Shown here piece after piece: positions 6,714-13,559 of a DNA stretch of 13,559 nt. Numbering within the stretch: position 1 is the first letter of the stretch; every line of letters starts with the position of its first letter. The notes beneath the pieces were generated by a model, which searched no databases, was not told the origin of the DNA, and saw nothing but the letters and a program-made list of their open reading frames with translations. Location: NCBI GenBank assembly GCA_031269135.1, contig JAISZP010000038.1:1-13559 (forward strand). The letters are read 5' to 3'. Source of the stretch: Deltaproteobacteria bacterium (GTDB lineage Bacteria > Desulfobacterota > Desulfarculia > Adiutricales > Adiutricaceae). The translations under genes were made by a program, and so were the position numbers.

Positions 6714-7231
6714 ATAAAAACAAATCATTTAATATATCAATTATAATTTTATTTGAAATAATATTTATATCATGCTATTATTGGAATCATGGCGGTCAGC
6801 TTACGGGCTTGGGAGGATGATGCGATCAATTGCGAATATCGCCCACCACTTACGCAAAAAGCCTGACATTCGCCAAAAAAAACGAAACGTTTGATGTTTG
6901 CCGCCTGGTTCAAGACGGAAAATGCTTACGACTGACATGCGCTCCGCACATAAGAGTCGCGACAACGCTGCAAATGAACATATTTCCCCGTCGAAACCGT
7001 TCTTTTAGTCGTCGATTCGTCGGCGCTAATTTGCAGGTATTTGCTTGCAGGCATTAGTTTGTAGGCATTAGTTTTCTGGTTTTTAAACTTGTTCCTTCAC
7101 TTTTGTTTACGCCTTTTTTGCTCCATTCCCAGCGACCCCTTCGACTGAAGAAATTTTCTTTTGCGCGCTTTCGCAAACTTTCTCTTTTTTGGTCGCGCGA
7201 CCACGCGACTAAAAAAGCATTTGGAGCATCT
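6714..7231. other. AT-rich spacer before the solute-binding protein gene
   Basis: 6714-6790 is extremely AT-rich and abruptly follows the end of transposase homology. A frame at 6830-7057 has no ribosome binding site or family resemblance. The 14-bp repeat at 7031-7072 lies here. I find no convincing sigma-70 promoter; a GG/GC pair near 7025-7036 has nine rather than ten bases between, so it is not a sigma-54 site. Confidence 0.5.
7031..7072. repeat. 14-bp tandem repeat, three copies
   Basis: TTGCAGGTATTTGC (7031-7044), TTGCAGGCATTAGT (7045-7058) and TTGTAGGCATTAGT (7059-7072). The last two differ at one base. Confidence 0.8.
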
Positions 7232-8371
7232 TTGAAGCAATATCTTATTTCCACGCTGATTTGTCTATGGTTCACGCTGTTTGGCCCAAATTTCGCGCCA
7301 AACGTTCAAGCCGAGGAGACTAGTTCTTGGAAGGTGATCAGCTGGGCCTCTCCCGTAGGTCCCCAGGCGCTCACTTATGAGACGCTGAAGGGCTTTAAGG
7401 CTATGCTGTCTTTCATCAACTCCAAAGGCGGAGTCAATGGGCTCCCGATTGATCTCTACACTCTGGAGGCGGACGATTCGCAAGCGGATTTTTTCTCTCG
7501 CTTGGACAATATAGTCACAAGGCTCCAGCCGGACTTGGCGGTTGGAGGAGCGGCCAATGTCTTGCCTTTGGAGACGGCCGAGTATTTTCGCAGGACAAGA
7601 ACAGTTTGGTTCGGACCTTGGTCGCATCGCGAGAAACTCTACCAGAATAGAGATAACGACCCCATTGGTCTTTTGCCTACTGAAAGCTCCGAACTGGAAC
7701 TCCTCTTTGGATTGGTCGGCAAACGGTTCGGCGAAAACGCCAACGTCTCATTCATCTATTTCAACGCTTTTTACGATTCCGCCGATCTGGCCAATGTCCG
7801 ACAATTAGCCGCCAAACACAAACTAAATCTTTTCCCCGAAAGCCTCGGCACTGATTTTCGCAATTGGGCCTCTCTGGAAAGCAACTTAAAGGACGTCTCG
7901 GCTGTGGTGCTTTGGCTTCCTCCGGGACCTGCGGCGGCCATAGTTAGGACTTTGAAGCACCGCGCCTCGAAATCAATCCTTTGGATGACCTCTTCTCTAA
8001 ATTTTCCGGGAGCCAAGTTGTCGCAAATGACCGGCGGACGTTGGAACGGCATGATCTTCCCGTCCGTGCTCACGGCTGATCAGTCTATGAGAGAGATGTA
8101 CAAATTCGTTTTGACTAAATACGGCCCGCCGGGCCTGGCCACCGACTACCAATCTTTCCTAGGCATGGCCCAAGGGCAACTCTTGGTCAGAGCATTGCTG
8201 GATTCAGAAAAAAATGACGCTCGAACAAACGCCCTCAGAGACAACTTTAAAAATCAAGACGTGCAAGGAACTCTCTTCTATTCCACCGTACTTTCCGCCG
8301 GACCGCCGAATTTAAATTCGCTGTTCTTGGCGGAAGCCACTTCCGATTATCTCTGGAAGCCGATTGAATAG
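7232..8371 (+). CDS. Periplasmic solute-binding protein, branched-chain amino acid receptor type
   Basis: 379-residue secreted protein of the type I periplasmic-binding fold. Residues 1-27 form a signal peptide (hydrophobic core about 5-19) with a likely cut after NVQA, before EETSSW. The mature part shows the family pattern: TYETLKGFKAMLSFINSKGGVNGLPIDLYTLEADD at about 48-82, then a first-lobe site search (VGGAANVLPLETAEYF) and a second lobe (NVSFIYFNAFYDSADLANVRQLAAKHKLN). The frame is open back to a TTG at 7103, which would add 43 basic residues and bury the signal peptide. I prefer the TTG at 7232, with GGAG five bases upstream. No permease or ATPase genes adjoin, so it is an orphan; it could deliver to a distant transporter or serve as a sensor. 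The ligand is unknown. Confidence 0.8.
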   Translation: MKQYLISTLICLWFTLFGPNFAPNVQAEETSSWKVISWASPVGPQALTYETLKGFKAMLSFINSKGGVNGLPIDLYTLEADDSQADFFSRLDNIVTRLQPDLAVGGAANVLPLETAEYFRRTRTVWFGPWSHREKLYQNRDNDPIGLLPTESSELELLFGLVGKRFGENANVSFIYFNAFYDSADLANVRQLAAKHKLNLFPESLGTDFRNWASLESNLKDVSAVVLWLPPGPAAAIVRTLKHRASKSILWMTSSLNFPGAKLSQMTGGRWNGMIFPSVLTADQSMREMYKFVLTKYGPPGLATDYQSFLGMAQGQLLVRALLDSEKNDARTNALRDNFKNQDVQGTLFYSTVLSAGPPNLNSLFLAEATSDYLWKPIE

Positions 8372-8443
8372 GAAAATCAACAAAACCGTCAAGAAACACC
8401 ATCAACGAAACACCGCTTTAAAACGACATCCGAGGCGATAAAA

Positions 8444-8875
8444 ATGGCTGAGCAAAAACCTGGCCCTTCCCTACGTTGCCCATGTTGCGGCAACACCGTC
8501 GCGCTCCCGGCCGAAGAATGCGGACAATGCCGCTACAACTTCCGCACCGGCAAAAAACCTGCCCCGCCTCCGTCCGAGTCGGATCTTGCCCCGCCCAGCC
8601 GCCGTCCTTTAATCATTGGAGCGATAGTCGGCGTCTTAGTCATAATCGTCGCGCTGCTGATCTTTCTCGGAGGAAAAGACCCTGAGCCTGCTGCGGCCAC
8701 GCCTGCGGCAAGCGGCGGAGGTTCGCGGCTCCAGCCTCTGCCTTCGGTAATGCAGAGTCCTTCCCTAAACCCAGCTCCCACCATCAATATGACCTTGGAT
8801 GCAGCCGGACAGGTGGAAGAAAACCAGCAACAGGTTCAGCAACTCTACCAAGAACTCCAAGAAGACTCTCAATAG
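8444..8875 (+). CDS. Zinc-ribbon, single-span membrane protein of unknown function
   Basis: 143 residues. The N-terminal zinc ribbon has CxxC at 12-15 (CPCC, with an extra Cys at 14) and CxxC at 26-29 (CGQC). A proline-rich linker (38-53) leads to a membrane segment at about 56-75. A flexible Ala/Gly/Pro/Ser stretch follows (80-115), then a short glutamine- and glutamate-rich helix at the C-terminus (124-141). The arrangement suggests a cytoplasmic zinc ribbon and a periplasmic tail, but topology is inferred. The start ATG has GAGG eight bases upstream. It lies 72 bases after the solute-binding protein gene, probably in the same transcript, and 301 bases before fliJ, which has its own promoter. 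I do not recognise a named family beyond the generic zinc-ribbon domain. Confidence 0.75.
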   Translation: MAEQKPGPSLRCPCCGNTVALPAEECGQCRYNFRTGKKPAPPPSESDLAPPSRRPLIIGAIVGVLVIIVALLIFLGGKDPEPAAATPAASGGGSRLQPLPSVMQSPSLNPAPTINMTLDAAGQVEENQQQVQQLYQELQEDSQ

Positions 8876-8883
8876 ACTCCCAT

Positions 8884-8930
8884 ACGGCGAATTCTAAGCT
8901 GCGGCAAATTCAAAGCTGCGGCGAAAACAG
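8884..8930. repeat. 17-bp tandem repeat, about 2.5 copies
   Basis: ACGGCGAATTCTAAGCT (8884-8900), GCGGCAAATTCAAAGCT (8901-8917) and a partial GCGGCGAAAACAG (8918-8930). It begins about ten bases after the stop codon of the zinc-ribbon gene. Confidence 0.75.
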
Positions 8931-9055
8931 AAACGCTTCGCCTATTTTGCGGCCAAGACGGCTGCCCCAGCCGAGTCAAGAGAATCTCCAAAAGCAGCGC
9001 CATCAACAATCCCGCTGCTCAGCGAAAAAACTGCGGACGACGCCGACGAATTTTC

Positions 9056-9071
9056 TGGCTCGGTTTTTGCT
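9056..9071 (+). promoter_or_regulatory. Sigma-54 (RpoN)-type promoter of fliJ-motE
   Basis: TGGCTCG, four bases, TTGCT matches the RpoN consensus TGGCACG-N4-TTGCW at all but one base. It has the required invariant GG (9057-9058) and GC (9069-9070) exactly ten bases apart. Transcription would begin near 9082, leaving a leader of about 95 bases to the fliJ GTG. Flagellar genes are under RpoN control in several proteobacterial lineages, which fits the genes downstream. Confidence 0.7.
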
Positions 9072-9176
9072 TTATTTGCTCACTAACGACGGTTCTACGT
9101 TTAGAATCTAAAAAGCGGTTTAGAAAAAGCGAGCAAAAAAAGAGTAAAAAAATTGTGGCTCAGTTAGGATTAATCA

Positions 9177-9707
9177 GTGCCCGCCTTTAAATTTAGATTG
9201 GAATTCATGGTCAGCCTAAGACGGCGCAAGGAAGAACAAGCCGCTGCCCGCCTAGCTAAAAGGTTGGCCAGCATCCAAGAACTTCAATCAAAAATTGATT
9301 CTTTCAATCAAGAGCTGGCCGACTTGGCGGCCGATCTAAAAGAAAAAGGCCGCTCCGGACTCTTGAACGGGCCGCTCTTGATGCTCTACAGCAAGCACCA
9401 AGAGAGGGTCAGAGAAGATTTAAAAAAATCTCTTGAGCTGTTATCCTTAAGTCGAAAAGAGGAGATTAAAGAGCGGCAGGCGCTGAAAAAAGCCGTAATG
9501 GAACGCCAGGTCATCGAAAAGATCAAAGAAAATCAGAAAGAAACCTGGTTCAATGAAATGATGAAAACTCAGCAGAACAACATGGAAGAATTGGCGTCTT
9601 TAGCTAGATCGAGACGCCAACGCGAGGCAACCGATGGACTCCAGACAGAGACCGACGACAAGACAAGCAAAACCGCAAGCGACACCTCTAGCGACATCGC
9701 CTTTTGA
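9177..9707 (+). CDS. fliJ: Flagellar export protein FliJ
   Basis: 176-residue, highly charged, almost wholly helical protein. FliJ is a cytoplasmic part of the flagellar type III export apparatus; it sits in the FliI ATPase ring and ferries chaperones. The N-terminus PAFKFRLEFMVSLRRRKEEQAAARLAKRL (2-30) matches the FliJ opening (short F-x-F-R-L then a basic helix). A central antiparallel coiled coil runs about 25-125 and the closing block is KTQQNNMEELASLARSR (130-146). The start is GTG with AGGA seven bases upstream; the next in-frame ATG (residue 11) would remove the conserved FKFRL. The last 30 residues are a Thr/Ser/Asp-rich tail that overlaps the next gene by 74 bases. Family members are diverged, so the call rests on this pattern plus the MotE-like neighbour. 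Confidence 0.8.
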   Translation: MPAFKFRLEFMVSLRRRKEEQAAARLAKRLASIQELQSKIDSFNQELADLAADLKEKGRSGLLNGPLLMLYSKHQERVREDLKKSLELLSLSRKEEIKERQALKKAVMERQVIEKIKENQKETWFNEMMKTQQNNMEELASLARSRRQREATDGLQTETDDKTSKTASDTSSDIAF

Positions 9708-10884
9708 TAAAAAAACGGCTTTTTCTGGATTTTCCAACTCAAAGGCTAAAGTAGCGCCTAGCTCCCCTGTCGGCGCAAACAAAACGTCCACCGCTTTTGG
9801 GGCGAATTCCGTCTCCAATGTAAAGGCGGAGAGTCAAAAAACTCCGGCATCTCCAAGCCCTCAGCAAACAACCAAGCCCCCCAAAAAAACCGACGCTCAA
9901 AAAAAATCAATCCTTTTAAAGTTTCTCTTTTTAAGCGCCATCGCCGTTTTAATCGCTCGTTTGATCCTTTCAGGCGTTTATCTTTACGAAGACAAAAAAC
10001 CGATATCTTCGCTCTTTGAAACGTCCACAGTCGCCCAGGCCGCCTCGCCGCCGGTCGCTGCGGCGACCGCCTCCTTAGCCTCAGCCCCGCTCGCCGCGAC
10101 AGCTTTGTCGGCGGCTCCTTTATCGGCGGCGCCCATGGTCTCAGGGGCGGCTATGTTCATGTCCACCGGCAGTTCTTTAATGACCATGGCGGGGCAATCA
10201 TCCATCCCGCTCATCCCTGAGGATGAAGACTTAAGGCAACCACAGATAACGGTAAGCGAACCTTCCCTAGATCTCAGCGACCCTCAAACGCCTGCCGGCC
10301 AAACTCCCGGCAATCAAACCCCCGGCGGGCAAACCCCCGCAGGCCAAACTCCGACCCAAGCCGGAAATCCGTCGCTGCCTCCATCTATGACCAATCAAGG
10401 TCTCGAATCCCGTTCAGAAGAGCTGGCCAGGAGAGAATTCGAACTCACCCGCAGGGAAAACCAGTTAGCCACCAGAGAAGAGGCCATCAGAAACCTGGAA
10501 AACGACTTGAACATCAAGATTCAGGCCGCCGAAAGGTCCAAAATTGAAATCAGCGATCTGATCGCCAGAAACCAGGCCATACTTGATGAACAGAAGGCTT
10601 TTAAAGAAGAGCAGCAAAAACAAGACGACGCTTTAAAAGACGCCAGGATAGAGCATTTAGTGGCCGCCTTTAAAGGCATGAAGCCTGAACAAGCGGGAGC
10701 GCTCATCGACAGCATGGACGACGCCGTGGCGGTCGCCATTCTCTCGGCCATGCCCGGCTCGAACGCGGGTAAAATACTGGCTATGGTCACTCCGGACAAA
10801 GCCGCCAGACTCGTCAAATCCATTTCCGAACAACGTATAGATCCTAAAGTGCTCCTTGAGGGATCTAACCTCCCCGCTTTGTAA
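9634..10884 (+). CDS. MotE-like flagellar protein with MgtE N-type domain
   Basis: 416 residues in order: a Ser/Thr/Pro-rich cytoplasmic region (1-90); one membrane segment (about 92-117); an Ala-rich low-complexity stretch (about 135-185); a Pro/Gly/Gln repeat with five QTP triplets (218-240); a coiled coil (about 258-338); and an MgtE intracellular N-type domain (about 340-398, with LVAAFKGMKPEQAGALIDSM and AVAILSAMPGSNAGKILAMV). Helix-coil-MgtE_N proteins of this kind include MotE, which assists folding or placement of motor proteins in the periplasm. The position after fliJ supports a flagellar role. Usual MotE proteins are about half this length, so the N-terminal region and linkers are expanded. 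The start is ATG with GAGG six bases upstream, inside fliJ in another frame. A strong terminator follows. A magnesium transporter is excluded, since the channel domain is absent. Confidence 0.75.
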   Translation: MDSRQRPTTRQAKPQATPLATSPFDKKTAFSGFSNSKAKVAPSSPVGANKTSTAFGANSVSNVKAESQKTPASPSPQQTTKPPKKTDAQKKSILLKFLFLSAIAVLIARLILSGVYLYEDKKPISSLFETSTVAQAASPPVAAATASLASAPLAATALSAAPLSAAPMVSGAAMFMSTGSSLMTMAGQSSIPLIPEDEDLRQPQITVSEPSLDLSDPQTPAGQTPGNQTPGGQTPAGQTPTQAGNPSLPPSMTNQGLESRSEELARREFELTRRENQLATREEAIRNLENDLNIKIQAAERSKIEISDLIARNQAILDEQKAFKEEQQKQDDALKDARIEHLVAAFKGMKPEQAGALIDSMDDAVAVAILSAMPGSNAGKILAMVTPDKAARLVKSISEQRIDPKVLLEGSNLPAL

Positions 10885-11012
10885 AATGCGATGCATTGGA
10901 CTCTGGAAGCTCAAAGCGAAACCCGCATCCGGACGCGCCGCCCAAATCGATCAAAATAAGAGCGCTGTAGTCGTGTCCGCCGCTTGACGGCAGCCGGAAT
11001 CAAAAACTGGAT

Positions 11013-11045
11013 AAAAAAACCGAAGCGATAAGCTTCGGTTTTTTC
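11013..11045. terminator. Bidirectional intrinsic terminator between motE and eno
   Basis: The perfect 13-base inverted repeat A6-CCGAAGC / GCTTCGG-T6 has a five-base GATAA loop, giving a GC stem with a U-tract on either strand. It lies between two convergent genes and can end both transcripts. Confidence 0.95.
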
Positions 11046-11050
11046 ATGAA

Positions 11051-11067
11051 TAAGCCGGAAAGGCTTA
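11051..11067 (-). terminator. Accessory hairpin after the enolase stop
   Basis: TAAGCC (11051-11056) and GGCTTA (11062-11067) pair around a five-base loop, just 10 bases beyond the eno stop and before the strong terminator. It has no U-tract directly after it, so it is more likely a protective 3' hairpin than a terminator by itself. Confidence 0.4.
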
Positions 11068-11077
11068 AAATTAGTTT

Positions 11078-12352
11078 TTACTTAAAAGGACTCTTAAAGA
11101 CGCTGCCCTCTCCCAGCAGATCTTCGATGAGCATCAAGCGATTGTATTTACAGATGCGTTCGCTTCTAGACAAGCTTCCGGTCTTTATTTGACCGGTATT
11201 CAAAGCTACCGCCAGATCGGCTATGAAGGTGTCCTCGGTCTCGCCCGATCTATGAGAAATGACGGTCGTGTACCCGGCCTTATGGGCCATGCTTACGGCG
11301 TCCAGGGTTTCGGTGATTGACCCGATTTGGTTGACCTTGATGAGAATGGAGTTTCCTACCTTCTCAGAGATGCCCCTAGCCAACCTTTCGGTATTGGTGA
11401 CGAAGATGTCGTCTCCGACCAATTGGATTTTATCGCCCAAAGCGGCGGTGAGTTTAGCCCAGCCTGCCCAGTCGTCCTCAGCCAGACCATCTTCGATGGA
11501 TTTGATGGGGTATTTCTCGATCCATTTGGTGTAGAGTTCGATCATGTCCTCCGAACTCTTGACGGAACCATCGGATTTGCTCAGCACGTACTTCTTCTTC
11601 TTGGCGTCGTAAAACTCGGAAGCCGCCGAATCCAGACAGATGACGACGTCTTGGCCGGGCTTGTAGCCGGCGGCGGAGATCGCCTCGACGATGGCGTCTA
11701 AGGCGCTTTCATTGCTTTTAAAGTCGGGAGAGAAGCCGCCTTCGTCCCCCACGGCCGTGCTTAACTTGGAAGCGGTCAAGATCTTTTTGAGGCTGTGGAA
11801 AACCTCGGCGCCGCATCTTAAGGCCTCGGCGAAGGTGTCGCCGAACAGAGGCATAATCATGAACTCTTGAAAATCAACGTTGTTGCTGGCATGAGAGCCG
11901 CCATTGACTATGTTCATCATGGGCCTGGGAATCTCTCGAGCGCCCACGCCGCCAAGATACTGAAAAAGCGGCAAGCCCGACACCTCGGCGCCGGCGCAGG
12001 CCACAGCCATCGAAACTCCCAATATGGCGTTGGCGCCCAACTTCGTTTTGTTGGGCGTTCCATCGAGATTGAGCAGCAGCGCGTCCACAGCGCCTTGATT
12101 GGTGGCGTCCTGGTCGAAAAGCGCCGGGGCGATTATCTCGTTCACATTCTTCACTGCGGTTAAAACACCCTTTCCACCGTAGCGCTTTGGATCTTTGTCT
12201 CTAAGCTCCAAAGCCTCATGAGTGCCGGTGGAGGCCCCAGAGGGGACCGCAGCGGAGCCGACCTCGCCGGTTTTCAGGACAACTTCGACCGCGATGGTGG
12301 GGTTGCCGCGTGAATCAAGAATTTCCCTAGCTTCAACATCGGAAATATACAT
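11078..12352 (-). CDS. eno: Enolase (phosphopyruvate hydratase)
   Basis: 424 residues, full length. It converts 2-phosphoglycerate to phosphoenolpyruvate in glycolysis and gluconeogenesis, in the cytosol, as an Mg-dependent oligomer. All active-site elements are present. They include the mobile loop SGASTG (38-43), GGSHASNN with His154, QEF with Glu163, the catalytic acid/base Glu204 in GDEGGF, and Mg ligands Asp241, Glu287 (SIEDG) and Asp314 (VGDD). The catalytic Lys339 (ILIKVNQIG), SHRSGETED at 366-374 and Lys390 are also present. The start ATG has GGAGG seven bases upstream. The ligand-side variation Ser in HASNN instead of the more common Asp is within family variation. It is transcribed towards motE and ends at the shared terminator. 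The 234-base AT-rich leader suggests its own promoter. Confidence 0.98.
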   Translation of the reverse strand: MYISDVEAREILDSRGNPTIAVEVVLKTGEVGSAAVPSGASTGTHEALELRDKDPKRYGGKGVLTAVKNVNEIIAPALFDQDATNQGAVDALLLNLDGTPNKTKLGANAILGVSMAVACAGAEVSGLPLFQYLGGVGAREIPRPMMNIVNGGSHASNNVDFQEFMIMPLFGDTFAEALRCGAEVFHSLKKILTASKLSTAVGDEGGFSPDFKSNESALDAIVEAISAAGYKPGQDVVICLDSAASEFYDAKKKKYVLSKSDGSVKSSEDMIELYTKWIEKYPIKSIEDGLAEDDWAGWAKLTAALGDKIQLVGDDIFVTNTERLARGISEKVGNSILIKVNQIGSITETLDAVSMAHKAGYTTVISHRSGETEDTFIADLAVALNTGQIKTGSLSRSERICKYNRLMLIEDLLGEGSVFKSPFK

Positions 12353-12460
12353 TAATCATCCTCCGTAGTGGTGACCCTAGTCGGCCACTTTTTATCATAT
12401 CAACATTAACCTAACTTGTAGGTTATATCTTAAAGCTTTTATAATCTTAAAAAAAAATCT

Positions 12461-12498
12461 GTTTAGAAAATTTTATGATTGTTTAAAAAATTTTATGT
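12461..12498. repeat. AT-rich 20-bp direct repeat, two copies
   Basis: GTTTAGAAAATTTTATGA (12461-12478) and GTTTAAAAAATTTTATGT (12481-12498) differ at two of 18 positions, with a 20-base period. Confidence 0.7.
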
Positions 12499-12542
12499 TT
12501 TTATAATATCATATTTCAGTAAATTTATCATATAACTAAAAT

Positions 12543-12568
12543 GCGACATTTTAAAAATATCGTATCGC
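12543..12568 (-). terminator. Possible weak terminator of the LppC-like gene
   Basis: On the minus strand GCGATA and TGTCGC pair (one G-U pair) around a loop that can itself pair A/T-rich arms, followed by ATTTTAG. It begins some 20 bases after the stop codon. The stem is short and the T-run is only four bases, so it may not terminate strongly. Confidence 0.35.
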
Positions 12569-12586
12569 CGCAGCATGACTAAAATA

Positions 12587-13559
12587 CTACCTGCTGCTGG
12601 CGGCCTCTTCCAAGATCTTGAAGCTCGTGCCGTCAACCGTAAGAAGCGTCGGTTCCAGCTGGTAGTCGCCTTGACCATCGAACGAAAATGGACCGGTCGC
12701 CCCAGGGAACGGTCCTAAAGCCGAAAGAGCTTTAATCACCTCAGCTCTCGTTCCCGCGCCTCTGCTGAAGACGGTCATCAAAGCCATTCCGGCGTCATAG
12801 CCGTAGGCGGCGAATTGATCAGGGGTCTTTCCGTAAGCGGCGGCATACGCATTCAAGAAAGCGACCGATTCAGGCCTTTCGCTAAGTTCGGAAAAAGCCA
12901 AGGGAATCACGGATTGAGTAAGGTAACGCCCGGAACTTCTGGCGAGATCATCGGTCACCCACAGAGGGGTTCCGAGATAAACCATCTTGGTGATGTCGTT
13001 GAAAGCAATCAATGGGAGTATCTGATTAATCGCAGCTGAGCCGTCGGGCATGTATAAGGCTTCGAAATCGACGGGCGCTTGATATGAGGAGGAAGCCCTT
13101 CTTATGGAATGTCCGCCCGTCAGGCGAGTTACCGCCTCCCCCCAGTTCTTGGCGCTCGGATCGTAGTTGTCGGCTACGGAAACCTGGCCTCCCAGCAGTT
13201 GAACCTCGTTTTGAAAAAACGACAGCATCGCTTGGCCGTACAGATCGTTGGGATAGAGAACGCCAAACCGAGCGAGACCTAATTTTCTTACGGCGTAGCG
13301 GGCGACGGCCTGAGCTTGGTGTTTAGGGGTGAGGAAGATGCGAAACACCGAAGGTCTCTCCTGCGTCAGCCCCAGCCGCTGGGAGATGGCGATCAAAGGA
13401 ACGCCGGTGCTGTCGGCGGTCTGAGCGGCGGCTAAAGATTCTCGGCTCGTTAAGGGGCCGACGACGGCTAAGACGCTGGGGTTGGCGGCGATCTCATAGA
13501 CCTGTTTGACCACTTCGCCGGGATCGCCCCGCGTGTCTATCTCTGAGACGATGACCTTG
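12587..13559 (-). CDS. LppC-like / solute-binding-fold protein, 5' end outside window
   Basis: The last 323 codons are present, and the reading frame continues through the right edge. The GTG at 13513 is internal: upstream codons read VIVSEIDTRGDPGEV, a typical first-lobe strand. Other type I periplasmic-binding elements are AVVGPLTSRESLAAAQTADSTGVPLIAIS, then FGVLYPNDLYGQAMLSFFQNEVQLLGG and AAYGYDAGMALM. The middle (DFEALYMPDGSAAINQILPLIAFNDIT, VYLGTPLWVTDDLAR) resembles proteins annotated as LppC-like penicillin-binding-protein activators in deltaproteobacteria, more than classic LivJ/LivK receptors. That points to the periplasm or outer membrane, but the N-terminal signal and any lipobox or TPR part are out of view. 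It lies 234 bases upstream of eno on the same strand. The ligand is unknown, and a transport role is the alternative. Confidence 0.75.
   Translation of the reverse strand, partial: KVIVSEIDTRGDPGEVVKQVYEIAANPSVLAVVGPLTSRESLAAAQTADSTGVPLIAISQRLGLTQERPSVFRIFLTPKHQAQAVARYAVRKLGLARFGVLYPNDLYGQAMLSFFQNEVQLLGGQVSVADNYDPSAKNWGEAVTRLTGGHSIRRASSSYQAPVDFEALYMPDGSAAINQILPLIAFNDITKMVYLGTPLWVTDDLARSSGRYLTQSVIPLAFSELSERPESVAFLNAYAAAYGKTPDQFAAYGYDAGMALMTVFSRGAGTRAEVIKALSALGPFPGATGPFSFDGQGDYQLEPTLLTVDGTSFKILEEAASSR

Larger units (their letters stand above)
8876..9176. other. Spacer with repeat, dyads and the fliJ promoter
   Basis: No gene. Contents are the 17-bp repeat at 8884-8930, a short dyad CGCTGctCAGCG at 9013-9024 followed by six As, the sigma-54-type promoter at 9056-9071, and a 13-base palindrome TTTAGAATCTAAA at 9100-9112 in the presumed untranslated leader. 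The 9013-9024 dyad lies some 60-70 bases upstream of the expected start point, so it could be an activator site or just a weak hairpin. Confidence 0.55.
12353..12586. promoter_or_regulatory. AT-rich enolase leader with a 7-bp dyad
   Basis: The dyad TAACCTA-5-TAGGTTA at 12407-12425 is an operator-like inverted repeat, 55-73 bases upstream of the eno start. A TATGAT-like -10 box lies just downstream of it on the minus strand (12390s), but no good -35 partner is visible. The direct repeat at 12461-12498 lies further upstream. A regulatory role for the dyad is inference. Confidence 0.4.

Noticed and set aside
6830..7057. 75-codon plus-strand open frame
   Set aside because: No start signal or recognisable domain, and its end is formed by the 14-bp repeat.
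10657..10914. 85-codon minus-strand open frame antisense to motE
   Set aside because: It is a shadow of the MgtE_N-encoding region and has no start signal.
12493..12678. 61-codon minus-strand open frame overlapping the end of the LppC-like gene
   Set aside because: It is a frame-shifted shadow of the real C-terminus continued into AT-rich spacer.

Overview
The window reads as a Gram-negative, flagellated bacterium with type IV pilus machinery. Two proteins are periplasmic-binding-protein-like, one with a visible signal peptide, and fliJ-motE, pilMNO and an LppC-like protein are present. A fliJ gene behind a sigma-54-type promoter, a MotE-like protein and an LppC-like protein together look most like a deltaproteobacterium (Desulfobacterota in the wide sense). 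This placement is inference; no rRNA or other marker is present to settle it. Protein-coding sequence fills only about 62% of the window. The spacers are long and full of short imperfect tandem repeats, and one transposase is broken. This suggests an eroding, repeat-accumulating genome, as in some host-associated bacteria.

Layout. 1-2917 (minus): pilM-pilN-pilO, the cytoplasmic and inner-membrane platform of a type IV pilus or type II secretion-like machine, with no pilP or pilQ in the 326 bases after pilO. 2918-4046: spacers around a small XRE-family repressor-like gene with a near-consensus sigma-70 promoter. 4047-4367 (minus): a stand-alone SCP2 sterol-carrier-like protein. 4368-6159: a long gene-poor stretch with decayed sequence and tandem repeats, ending in a seven-unit 17-bp array that runs into the start of an IS630-family transposase remnant (6160-6713). 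7232-8875 (plus): an orphan solute-binding protein and a small zinc-ribbon membrane protein. 9177-10884 (plus): fliJ and an unusually long motE, overlapping by 74 bases. 11013-11045: a strong bidirectional terminator between convergent motE and eno. 11078-12352 (minus): enolase. 12587-13559 (minus): the C-terminal 323 codons of an LppC/Leu-Ile-Val-binding-like protein that runs off the right edge.

How they fit: PilM, PilN and PilO form one complex, and FliJ and MotE both serve the flagellum (export and motor assembly). The two solute-binding-fold proteins have no transporter permease or ATPase genes beside them. Enolase is a housekeeping glycolytic gene with its own AT-rich leader. No intact undescribed multi-gene system is evident. 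The most unusual signals are the pervasive 13-17 bp spacer repeats, the sigma-54-type promoter before fliJ, and a pair of mutually exclusive hairpins downstream of the XRE gene.
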